In this document: piece by piece, positions 17,148 to 23,941 of the stretch
Layout: each line of letters opens with the position of its first letter
Position numbering within the stretch: the stretch's first letter is position 1
From: Bdellovibrionales bacterium
Lineage (GTDB): Bacteria > Bdellovibrionota > UBA2428
Assembly: GCA_018266335.1 (NCBI GenBank)
Contig: JAFEAR010000163.1
Span: forward strand, 1-33,283
Length of the DNA stretch: 33,283 nt
Direction of reading: 5' to 3'
The notes under the pieces: generated by a model
What the model was told of the DNA's origin: nothing
Seen by the model: only the letters and a program-made list of their open reading frames with translations
The model's database searches: none
Program-made: the position numbers and the translations under genes

Positions 17148-18871
17148 AATCTAAAGTCCACGCCGCCACGAATCCAGGCTATCGGACTGCTTGCAATGTG
17201 CGCACGCGCGCCCAACATGGCGTGCCACGATTCGTTGAAAGAGTAAAATCCCACCACCCCCAGCAGCAGACCGATCGAAGTTGAGGCCGCAGAATCAGCC
17301 AACTCGCTTTCGATATCGGTGTCAGTAAAACCCGAAGTAGTGAGTGTAGATTTCTTGTAGTCCAAGCCAAATTCAGCGCCACCCGAAATACGTCCGTCGG
17401 GCGAAGAGCCTAAATACCGTCCGATGACCATGAATTGGTAAACCTTGGTGCTGGCCGACTTGGAATCCAGCGTCACACTCTGTCCCGTCCAGAGTCCCAG
17501 GGAGCCACCAAGCTCAAGCCGGTCGCGAGGTCGTCCGTCGGTTCCACCGGTCATGAGGTTTCTGAAGTAACCGGCATCAAGCCCGTATCCCAGCCCCTTG
17601 GATCCCCAGCCTAAAGCACCTTCCACCACGTTCACACCCACAGAACGAATGCGATCTTCCTGAACACGCCGAATGGATTTGGTAGGGTACCAGCCATCTT
17701 CACCCGTAATCACTAACCTCACCTGCGTCCAAGCACCTTCACGCTTAAAAACTTTGAACTCATCACCAGCCTCAACCACCCCGAAGCGCGCCGACATGCT
17801 GGAAGGTTTTTCGAAGAGCCGTCCGGCTTGCGCCGCGAAGAATTTATCCGACTGCGAGTCGTATTCGCGCAACTCGCCCTCGAGTTTCGCTTCGCTACCC
17901 TCGCCCATGTCAGTGAAAGTTTCCTCGCCTACAGGTTCGCCACTCGAAGGAGCCTTAGGCCCACGCGCCAACGACTTCTGGTTTTCCTTGCTCGCCGGGG
18001 AGTCGGCCCGCACCCACTGACGAGGAATCCAACCCGTGCCTTCAGCGCTCTTTACTTGAATCCAAATTTTATTGGGACTGGAGCGCAGTGCCTGGAAACG
18101 CGCGTCTTCCGCATAGGTGCTCACCACTTGCGATTTCATAGAGGGATTCGCGTAGAGTGATCCTCCGCGCAACGTGCGCACGGACACAGCGTGGGCCGAA
18201 GCCGCCCCCACCAACAGCAGCACCCCCAACAGACTCCGAGCCCAGCGAGAGAGGCCCGTCACAACGCTCGGATCGGGCCGAAAAATTTGCTGCGGCCGCG
18301 CCAGGCGCAAACGTTTGCGCGTGGCGTAGGCCGAGCCATCGCCCGCGAGCAAACTGTGCTGCAAAAGTTCAGGAAAAGTCCGCAACGCTTCTTGGGCCAT
18401 GCTTTTCACCTTCCGGTCGTAGAGGGCGGGCGTAGGCCCGTGGTGCATATGGGGACGCGCAAAACGCCGCAGATCCCCCCGCAGCGTAGGGTGCAAATGG
18501 TAAAGCTCGTGCACCACCGTCTCTAAACGTTCGAGGGGCTTCAAAATAAAGAAGCGCGGAATCATGAAGGTCATCAGGTAGGTTGCTTCCGGATAATGGG
18601 CCAAAACCTGCGGACTTTCGTAGGAGTAGCTACCCACCATACCCCACCGCCGCCCACGGCGGGTGGCACCTCCCCCCACATAGCGAAGGGGAATCACGTG
18701 GGCCCAGACCCCATGGCGACCCGAGCTTTTAGATGTCGTCAGGGAGAGGGCGATTTTGCACACATCGAAATGCCGAAATTCTCCAACCCCTTCACAGACC
18801 ACGTGTATAAGCCTTCGAAACTCTTCATTTAAAAGGGGTTCCCGCACGGGATTTAGGGAGTCAGAATTCAT
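17144..18871 (-). CDS. Metallopeptidase-like, SH3-repeat and beta-barrel fusion reading frame
   Basis: One uninterrupted 575-codon frame carries parts that do not usually go together. Residues 1-200 look cytoplasmic and contain HELYHLHPTLRGDLRRF, with a gluzincin-like HExxH (121-125). Residues 210-228 (ARSLLGVLLLVGAASAHA) form a good Sec signal peptide ending in AHA. Two SH3b-like domains follow (about 230-285 and 340-395: VRTLRGGSLYANPS and GRLFEKPSSMSARFG), separated by an acidic linker. The last 170 residues alternate as in a small outer-membrane beta-barrel and end in DFRF with terminal Phe. An internal GTG (codon 204, at 18262) would start a 372-residue secreted SH3-barrel protein with its own signal peptide, so this may be two proteins in one frame. 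The upstream start lacks a clear Shine-Dalgarno. Confidence 0.65.
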   Translation of the reverse strand: MNSDSLNPVREPLLNEEFRRLIHVVCEGVGEFRHFDVCKIALSLTTSKSSGRHGVWAHVIPLRYVGGGATRRGRRWGMVGSYSYESPQVLAHYPEATYLMTFMIPRFFILKPLERLETVVHELYHLHPTLRGDLRRFARPHMHHGPTPALYDRKVKSMAQEALRTFPELLQHSLLAGDGSAYATRKRLRLARPQQIFRPDPSVVTGLSRWARSLLGVLLLVGAASAHAVSVRTLRGGSLYANPSMKSQVVSTYAEDARFQALRSSPNKIWIQVKSAEGTGWIPRQWVRADSPASKENQKSLARGPKAPSSGEPVGEETFTDMGEGSEAKLEGELREYDSQSDKFFAAQAGRLFEKPSSMSARFGVVEAGDEFKVFKREGAWTQVRLVITGEDGWYPTKSIRRVQEDRIRSVGVNVVEGALGWGSKGLGYGLDAGYFRNLMTGGTDGRPRDRLELGGSLGLWTGQSVTLDSKSASTKVYQFMVIGRYLGSSPDGRISGGAEFGLDYKKSTLTTSGFTDTDIESELADSAASTSIGLLLGVVGFYSFNESWHAMLGARAHIASSPIAWIRGGVDFRF

Positions 18872-18975
18872 AGCAAAACTTCATCCAAATTTAACACACA
18901 ACCGAGGAGAGGAGGGATAAGCTCATACTTACGACGCAACGCATTATTTGCGAAGGGCATCGTATTAAGAAAAAA

Positions 18976-19545
18976 ATGGATAAAGAAGAAATACTTACGA
19001 GCAAACCGGTGGACAGCGAGCGATTGCCCGGCCACCCGAACGTTCTCATCCTCGAGGACGAAGAGCTCATGAGCGCCCTCATCAAAAAGTACCTCGGCAT
19101 GGCGTCGCAGGACGTAGGTGCCGATCTCCGTATTTGGTCGCAGCCCTCGGGCTGGGACCTGCTCACTCGCGACCTATCCGACATCCGCGTGGCCGTGGTG
19201 GACATCCTGCTCCCCCAGATCACCGGTGTGGACCTCATTCGCGACTTTAAACGACGTTACCCCGCCATGGGCATCGTGCCCGTTTCGGGTATGGCGACCG
19301 AGCCGATGAAGCGGAATCTCAAGGAGATTTTGCCCTTAGAGCAGCTTTTGCTGCCCAAGCCTTTGCGCAAGCAGGACTTCATCGAAGCCTTCGTTCGCGC
19401 TTGGACATTTGAACAGCCGCCGCAGCAGGCTCCCACTCCGACTCAGGAGGCGGACGTGGAGAGAACTTGGTCTGCGGTTCAGGGGAATCAACCGAATAAC
19501 ATCTCGATCGTGAGGCGACGGCTGTCGCGGAAGAAGTCCGCTTAG
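18976..19545 (+). CDS. Single-domain response regulator-like protein
   Basis: The 189-residue protein contains a receiver domain from about residue 22 to 145: hydrophobic strand NVLILEDEE with acidic E27/D28, phospho-acceptor Asp76 in VVDILLPQITG, Ser104 in PVSGMA in the usual Thr/Ser position, and Lys128 in LLPKPLRK. All key residues are present, so phosphorylation is plausible. No DNA-binding or enzymatic output domain follows; the C-terminal 40 residues are Pro/Gln-rich then basic (VRRRLSRKKSA), perhaps a flexible tail that contacts a partner or nucleic acid. A 104-bp divergent spacer separates it from the fusion gene upstream. The start ATG has A-rich sequence before it but no Shine-Dalgarno. 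The partner kinase is not adjacent. Confidence 0.8.
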   Translation: MDKEEILTSKPVDSERLPGHPNVLILEDEELMSALIKKYLGMASQDVGADLRIWSQPSGWDLLTRDLSDIRVAVVDILLPQITGVDLIRDFKRRYPAMGIVPVSGMATEPMKRNLKEILPLEQLLLPKPLRKQDFIEAFVRAWTFEQPPQQAPTPTQEADVERTWSAVQGNQPNNISIVRRRLSRKKSA

Positions 19546-19606
19546 GTCCCCGTTTTGGGGCAGCGACAGGAACACGGTCGAAAGAGGGTCTCAGGAGGTA
19601 CGTGTC

Positions 19607-19675
19607 ATGAATACCAGCCATCCGATTCATTGTTTAGAATTCCGTCGGGAAGTTGAGACGGGTCCGCCCAAATAA
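19607..19675 (+). CDS. Candidate 22-codon leader-like ORF upstream of rpsA
   Basis: ATG 19607 is preceded by a full AGGAGGT Shine-Dalgarno (19593-19599) with 7-nt spacing, better than that of most genes here. The 22-residue product starts MNTSHPIHC and ends in RREVETGPPK. Its last codons, including the GPP stretch, lie in the 5' arm of the hairpin at 19655-19693, and the TAA sits in the apical loop. That geometry resembles a leader peptide controlling a terminator or attenuator. It is short enough that chance cannot be excluded. Confidence 0.4.
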   Translation: MNTSHPIHCLEFRREVETGPPK

Positions 19676-19712
19676 GGGGCGCCTGCCCGTCTCGGGCCCG
19701 ACCCATTTTTTT
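19655..19712 (+). terminator. Hairpin plus T-run between the REC gene and rpsA
   Basis: An 8-bp outer stem GAGACGGG (19655-19662)/CCCGTCTC (19686-19693) encloses a 5-bp inner stem CGCCC (19665-19669)/GGGCG (19677-19681) with loop AAATAAG, and seven Ts follow at 19706-19712. The distance from outer stem to the T-run is 12 nt, longer than for a textbook intrinsic terminator, and GGGTC/GACCC pairing (19660-19664/19700-19704) could bring it closer. It would end the REC/leader transcript or attenuate read-through into rpsA. Confidence 0.5.
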
Positions 19713-19733
19713 ATTATTTCAGTGTATTTATCT

Positions 19734-19762
19734 TTGACTCGCCCCGTCCTGACACCTAGCTT
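19734..19762 (+). promoter_or_regulatory. Candidate rpsA promoter
   Basis: TTGACT (19734-19739, 5/6) and TAGCTT (19757-19762, 3/6) at exactly 17-nt spacing, downstream of the hairpin. It would give a leader of about 55 nt before the rpsA ATG, containing an AGGAGG at 19801-19806. Confidence 0.4.
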
Positions 19763-19823
19763 CGCCCCCTCGGACTTTCCGTACAAGAGACGGATTGCCA
19801 AGGAGGAATAAAAAAACTTTTGC

Positions 19824-21632
19824 ATGTCAGGTACTAGAACAAACGAAACTACAACCAGCTCTCAGGATAAAATGCCCCCGAAGGTCTTCACCAAGATCTT
19901 CCACGATGACGACGACAGCGACGGATCGGCCTACCAAGAGAACGGCCTAACCTTCGCACAGCTCTTCGAAAACTCAGTCGCACAAAACAACATTGCAGAA
20001 GGATCCGTGGTTCTCGGCCATGTCGTATCCATCGGCAGCGATTCAGTTCTCGTCGACGTCGGGTACAAGTCCGAAGGCGAAGTCTCCCTCAACGAATTCA
20101 AAACGGCCACCGGAGAAGTGGACGTTCAAGTGGGTGACGAGATTCACGTGTTCCTAGAACGCGTCGAAAACGAAAAAGGCCTCCTGGCCCTCTCCAAAAC
20201 CAAAGCCGACGTGCTCCGCGCGTGGGACGAAATCGCCGAAGCGTGTGAACGCAGCGAAATCGTCGAAGGCACGGTTGTGGGCGTGGTCAAGGGCGGTCTG
20301 GCCGTTGATATCGGCGTGAAGGCATTCTTGCCCGGCAGCCAAATCGACGTTCGTCCCGTGAAGAACCTCGATCAGTTCGTCAACAAGACGCTGAAGTTCA
20401 AAGTTATCAAGTTCAACAAGAAACGGGGCAACATCGTTCTGTCCCGTCGGGCCGTGCTCGAACTCGAGCGCGACAGCATGAAGAGCTCCACGCTCAAGCA
20501 ACTCAAAGTCGGTGCGATCGTTAACGGTATCGTTAAGAACATCACCGATTACGGCGCTTTCGTGGATCTCGGCGGCGTCGATGGCTTGCTGCACATCACT
20601 GACATGAGCTGGGGCCGCATCAAGCACCCCTCCGAAGTCGTTGCCGTGGGCAAAGAAATCAACGTTCGCGTCCTCAAGTACGATTCCGAAAAAGAACGCG
20701 TCTCCCTGGGTCTCAAGCAAACGCAGCCTGATCCCTGGCAAGATGTCGCTTCGAAGTACGGCGTTGGCCAACGCATCAAGGGCAAAGTCGTCAGCGTTAC
20801 TGACTACGGCGCTTTCATTGAAGTCGAAGCCGGCATCGAAGGCCTCGTGCACGTTTCCGAAATGAGCTGGACCCAACGCGTGAAAGATCCGCGCAAACTG
20901 CTCAACGTGGACCAAGAAATTGAAGCCGTCATCCTCGACATCGACAACGATGCTCGCCGCATGAGCCTGGGCATCAAGCAAATCTCGGCTAACCCCTGGG
21001 ATACCCTGGAACTGAAGTATCCCCGCGGTACCAAAGTTAAAGGCGTCATCAAAAACATCACCGACTTCGGCATCTTCGTGGAAATCGAAGAAGGCATCGA
21101 CGGTCTGGTTCACGTTTCCGACCTCAGCTGGGACGCGAAAGTTTCGCACCCCACGCAGATGTTCGAAAAGGGCCAGGAAGTTGAAGCCGTCGTTATGTCG
21201 ATCGACAAAGAGAACGAGCGCGTCTCCCTCTCGATCAAGCACCTCGGTGCTGATCCCTGGGCTGAGTCCGCCGCTAAGTTCCGTCCCGGCACGCAAGTGG
21301 ACGTCACGGTTACCAAACTGACGAACTTTGGCGCTTTCGTTGAAATCGCTAAAGGCTTCGAAGGCATGATTCACGTCTCGGAACTCTCCGAAGAGCGCAT
21401 CATGCACCCCGAAGCCGTCGTTAAAGTAGGCGACGTGATCAAGGCCGAAATCACCAACATCGATCTACGCGACCGCAAGGTTAGCCTGTCGGTGAAGGCG
21501 ATGAAACGCCGCGAAGAACGCGAAAACATCGAGAACTACAAGAACTCGCAAGGTTCCTCGCGCACTTCGTTCGCTGACACCCTCGACCCCGAGATGGCAG
21601 CGAAACTGAGCCAAATCGTCAAGAAAGACTGA
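19824..21632 (+). CDS. rpsA: 30S ribosomal protein S1
   Basis: The 602-residue protein has six tandem S1 (OB-fold) domains after an N-terminal acidic region, matching long S1 proteins of Proteobacteria-type genomes. Domain starts are visible as GSVVLGHVV, EGTVVGVVKGG, GAIVNGIVKNITDYGAFVDL, GQRIKGKVVSVTDYGAFIEV, GTKVKGVIKNITDFGIFVEI and GTQVDVTVTKLTNFGAFVEI. Domains 3-6 keep the DYGAFV and GLVHVS motifs of RNA-binding repeats; domains 1 and 2 are diverged as in ribosome-docking domains. The AGGAGG (19801-19806) is 17 nt before the ATG at 19824, longer than usual, and no in-frame alternative lies nearer because TAA occurs at 19809. An internal ATG at 19872 with AGGA 4 nt before it would give a 586-residue protein and is a real alternative. 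A strong terminator follows at 21664. Confidence 0.97.
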   Translation: MSGTRTNETTTSSQDKMPPKVFTKIFHDDDDSDGSAYQENGLTFAQLFENSVAQNNIAEGSVVLGHVVSIGSDSVLVDVGYKSEGEVSLNEFKTATGEVDVQVGDEIHVFLERVENEKGLLALSKTKADVLRAWDEIAEACERSEIVEGTVVGVVKGGLAVDIGVKAFLPGSQIDVRPVKNLDQFVNKTLKFKVIKFNKKRGNIVLSRRAVLELERDSMKSSTLKQLKVGAIVNGIVKNITDYGAFVDLGGVDGLLHITDMSWGRIKHPSEVVAVGKEINVRVLKYDSEKERVSLGLKQTQPDPWQDVASKYGVGQRIKGKVVSVTDYGAFIEVEAGIEGLVHVSEMSWTQRVKDPRKLLNVDQEIEAVILDIDNDARRMSLGIKQISANPWDTLELKYPRGTKVKGVIKNITDFGIFVEIEEGIDGLVHVSDLSWDAKVSHPTQMFEKGQEVEAVVMSIDKENERVSLSIKHLGADPWAESAAKFRPGTQVDVTVTKLTNFGAFVEIAKGFEGMIHVSELSEERIMHPEAVVKVGDVIKAEITNIDLRDRKVSLSVKAMKRREERENIENYKNSQGSSRTSFADTLDPEMAAKLSQIVKKD

Positions 21633-21663
21633 TTTAGCCCAGACTCCGTAATCGAGTCAGAAA

Positions 21664-21701
21664 CCCCCGCTTTCCGAAAGGAGAGCGGGGGTTTTGTTTT
21701 T
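21664..21701 (+). terminator. Intrinsic terminator of rpsA
   Basis: A 12-bp stem CCCCCGCTTTCC (21664-21675)/GGAGAGCGGGGG (21680-21691), with one G-U pair and a GAAA tetraloop, runs directly into TTTTGTTTTT. This is the clearest intrinsic terminator in the window. Confidence 0.92.
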
Positions 21702-21722
21702 GGGGCCGCGCCGATCTAAGAT
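21694..21722 (+). promoter_or_regulatory. Candidate sppA promoter overlapping the rpsA terminator tail
   Basis: TTGTTT (21694-21699, inside the terminator T-run) and TAAGAT (21717-21722) are spaced 17 nt. The sppA ATG lies 8 nt after the -10, with no Shine-Dalgarno between, so a leaderless mRNA is suggested. The -10 sits in an 11-bp palindrome GATCTAAGATC. Confidence 0.4.
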
Positions 21723-21730
21723 CGCCATCT

Positions 21731-22717
21731 ATGGCACTTACCCGTAAAAAGAAATTGCTCTTCGGCGCTATTTTTCTCCTGGCGTGCGGAGCCGTTTTTG
21801 TTTCGATTCTTCGTTCTACCCAGAAGGCCCTTAGTCATTTGCTCGAGGATGACGGCGACTACTCCGCCGAAAGTAATTTCGACAAGGACGGTAACCTAGC
21901 CGTGGTCGACATCTCCGGCGTGATCATGGACTCCCGGTCCACCCTCAAAACTCTCCGCGATGTTCGCGACAGCAAGGGCATCAAGGCCGTCGTAGTGCGC
22001 ATCAATTCTCCGGGAGGTGCCGTAGGACCTTCGCAAGAAATTTTTGCGGCCGTTCGCGAGCTAAAAAAAACCAAAGCCGTGGTCTGCTCGCTGGGCGACA
22101 TCGCCGCCAGTGGTGGTTACTACATTGCCGCTGGCTGCCCCACCATCGTGGCCAATCCCGGAACGCTCACGGGCTCCATCGGCGTAATCATGCACTTCAT
22201 CAATCTGAAAGATTTGTACAACTGGGCCAAGGTGGAACCCTACATTCTTAAGGCGGGACACTTTAAAGATATTGGCTCCGAAATGCGCCCCATGACGGAC
22301 GAAGAACGGAAACTCATGCAAGCGCTCCTGGACAACGTGCACGCGCAGTTCAAACATGCCGTCGAAGAAGGCCGCGGATTTAAACCCGGCTACATGGACA
22401 CCTATGGCGATGGCCGCATCTTCACCGGCGAAACCGCTAAGGAGCTGGGCCTGGTGGATGTCCTGGGCGGCGAAGACGACGCCATTCAATTGGCTGCGGC
22501 CAAAGCGGGCATTAAGGACAAACCCAAAATCGTGCGCGAGAAAACCGCGCGCGGGCTGCGCCGCCTTTTAGATTCGGACAGTCAATTCCAGGGACAAAAT
22601 CCAGAAACTCAGTTTGTGCACCTAGCCGCCAAGCTTCTGCCCCAGTTGCAGCTGATGCCCGGCGTACCTTACTTGTTGCCGGCCCACATGTTCTCGCAAT
22701 CGGGAGGTGCACGTTGA
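21731..22717 (+). CDS. sppA: Signal peptide peptidase SppA (short form)
   Basis: The 328-residue protein has a basic start (RKKK), one N-terminal membrane segment (about residues 9-27) and a ClpP-like protease domain. The catalytic pair is visible: Ser127 in GDIAASGGYYIAAG and Lys179 in KAGHFKDIGS. Other family segments include VVVRINSPGGAVGPSQEI, LTGSIGVIM and GDGRIFTGETAKELGLVD. This is the single-domain type (about 300 residues), which forms membrane-bound oligomers facing the periplasm and degrades cleaved signal peptides. It follows the rpsA terminator, and the HIT gene start is inside its stop codon, so the two are translated in tandem. Confidence 0.94.
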   Translation: MALTRKKKLLFGAIFLLACGAVFVSILRSTQKALSHLLEDDGDYSAESNFDKDGNLAVVDISGVIMDSRSTLKTLRDVRDSKGIKAVVVRINSPGGAVGPSQEIFAAVRELKKTKAVVCSLGDIAASGGYYIAAGCPTIVANPGTLTGSIGVIMHFINLKDLYNWAKVEPYILKAGHFKDIGSEMRPMTDEERKLMQALLDNVHAQFKHAVEEGRGFKPGYMDTYGDGRIFTGETAKELGLVDVLGGEDDAIQLAAAKAGIKDKPKIVREKTARGLRRLLDSDSQFQGQNPETQFVHLAAKLLPQLQLMPGVPYLLPAHMFSQSGGAR

Positions 22718-23250
22718 GTCACTCCATGAAACGCCTGTGGGCGCCCTGGCGCCTTGCCTACATCAAAGGAACGGCACGCGCGCCCGGATGCCCCTTCTGC
22801 TTGTTGCCCAAAGAAAAAACCATGAGCGAAAAGAACCTCGTGCTTTGGCGCGATGATGATTTATTCGTGGTGCTCAACAAATTTCCCTATAACCCATCGC
22901 ACCTGATGGTGATTCCCCGCGCCCATATAAGCACCCCCGAAGACCTAGAACCCGAAATTTGGACCAAGGTAGCCATGGCGCAGCGAGCTTGCCTCGACAT
23001 TCTGCGCCGTGAAATTAACCCCCAGGGGTTCAACCTGGGCATGAACCTAGGCAAAGACGGAGGTGCCGGCATTCCTGAACATATTCACTGGCATGTCATC
23101 CCGCGTTGGGAGGGCGACACCAACTTTTTCCCCCTCATTGCCGAGACCAAGTCTATCGCTTCCCACAATGAGACGGTTTACCGACAGCTGAAACCAGCCT
23201 TTGTTGGCTTTGAAAAGAAGCTCCGACCCGCTAAAATCAAGGGGAAATGA
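22714..23250 (+). CDS. HIT-family nucleotide hydrolase or Ap4A phosphorylase-like
   Basis: The 178-residue protein has the HIT signature HIHWHVIPRW (HxHxHxxP) with the preceding NLGMNLGKDGGAGIPEH segment. Its N-terminus, LWAPWRLAYI followed by CPFC, matches the group that includes mycobacterial Ap4A phosphorylase (WAPWR...Y...CPFC). It should cleave or phosphorolyse dinucleoside polyphosphates or nucleotide conjugates in the cytoplasm. TTG 22714 is chosen as start because GGGAGGT ends 5 nt before it; the ATG at 22726 would leave the Shine-Dalgarno 17 nt away. The start overlaps the sppA stop by 4 bp, and the stop overlaps the LapA-like gene as ATGA. Confidence 0.92.
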   Translation: MSHSMKRLWAPWRLAYIKGTARAPGCPFCLLPKEKTMSEKNLVLWRDDDLFVVLNKFPYNPSHLMVIPRAHISTPEDLEPEIWTKVAMAQRACLDILRREINPQGFNLGMNLGKDGGAGIPEHIHWHVIPRWEGDTNFFPLIAETKSIASHNETVYRQLKPAFVGFEKKLRPAKIKGK

Positions 23251-23621
23251 AAACTTTTAAAGTCGCGCTCTGGGCCTGCTTCACTTTAGCTTTTCTGGTC
23301 GCGGCGGTTTCGCTCATCGGGCAGAACCAAGAGCCCCTCTCGGTAGAAATTTTTAACTACATCACGCCCACCTATCCTAAGTGGATTATTTTGCTCGCGT
23401 GCATTTTTCTGGGAGCCGCACTGGCTTCGATTTTCTTCGTGTTCGAGCTCATTGTTTTGGAAACACGCAACATTCGCTTGCGCCGATTGAACCAAAAGCT
23501 AGAGCGCGCCATGGCCGCAGCTGTGCCGGCCGCAACGAACGGCGCGGGCCCGCACATCGCCGCCCCCGCCATGCCCCGCGTGACGAAGTCGCCTTCGCTC
23601 GCCGAGGACAGCGACATCTGA
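23247..23621 (+). CDS. lapA: LapA-domain (DUF1049) membrane protein
   Basis: The 124-residue protein has two transmembrane segments (about residues 6-24 and 46-66) separated by the NQEPLSVEIFNY segment that is typical of LapA/DUF1049 proteins. A short coiled-coil with basic residues (ETRNIRLRRLNQKLERAMAA) follows the second membrane segment. LapA-type proteins sit in the inner membrane and in E. coli act with LapB in LPS control; here the lapB partner is not adjacent, so that role is inferred. The C-terminal 30 residues are Ala/Pro-rich and likely disordered. Its ATG overlaps the HIT stop (ATGA). Confidence 0.82.
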   Translation: MKTFKVALWACFTLAFLVAAVSLIGQNQEPLSVEIFNYITPTYPKWIILLACIFLGAALASIFFVFELIVLETRNIRLRRLNQKLERAMAAAVPAATNGAGPHIAAPAMPRVTKSPSLAEDSDI

Positions 23622-23629
23622 GCGCGTCC

Positions 23630-23941
23630 TTGTCGCTCGCCCGGCTACTCCTCGTCACTGGCGTTTTTTCTTGCCCAGCTGCCCACGCCGATTACTCGCC
23701 CGCTCCGCCCAAGACCTGGGAGTTATGGCTGCAGCAGGCCACAGCGCCCCGGGCCGAGCATGTTCCGCCCCGGCCCGATGGCCAGCCCCTCACCGCCGAA
23801 CTTCCACTCTGGGTGGATTGTCATTTGAGTTGGCGCATGGACCAACCAAAGCTAAGCAAAACGTCGCAAGTTCCTTCGGGGGTGGTCCTCCGTTCGACGC
23901 CGGAAAAATGCAAAGGACAAATTGAAGAATGGGCGCACTAA
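23630..23941 (+). CDS. Small exported protein of unknown function
   Basis: I do not recognise this 103-codon frame. From TTG 23630 it reads MSLARLLLVTGVFSCPAAHA with likely cleavage before DYSPAPP, a plausible Sec signal peptide. The mature 80 residues contain Trp, two Cys (VDCHLSW and EKCKGQ) that could form a disulfide, and ends in IEEWAH. No enzymatic motif is visible. The start is uncertain, since no Shine-Dalgarno stands at 7-10 nt and CTG 23618 is also in frame. It lies 8 bp after the LapA stop, and its 3' end overlaps rsmB by 13 bp, which favours a real cotranscribed gene over a shadow. Confidence 0.55.
   Translation: MSLARLLLVTGVFSCPAAHADYSPAPPKTWELWLQQATAPRAEHVPPRPDGQPLTAELPLWVDCHLSWRMDQPKLSKTSQVPSGVVLRSTPEKCKGQIEEWAH

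Noticed and set aside
17144..18871. HELYH domain as the missing PqqF/G protease
   Set aside because: PqqF/G are M16 peptidases with an inverted HxxEH motif, whereas this domain has HExxH and is not next to the pqq genes.
19549..19562. CCCC/GGGG small hairpin just after the REC gene
   Set aside because: Only a 4-bp stem with no T-run, too weak for a terminator.
20154..21407. 417-codon open frame on the minus strand opposite rpsA
   Set aside because: It lies wholly inside the six-domain S1 gene; its repetitive sequence mirrors the repeated S1 domains, no promoter or Shine-Dalgarno is seen, and codon bias of the highly expressed rpsA explains the lack of stops.
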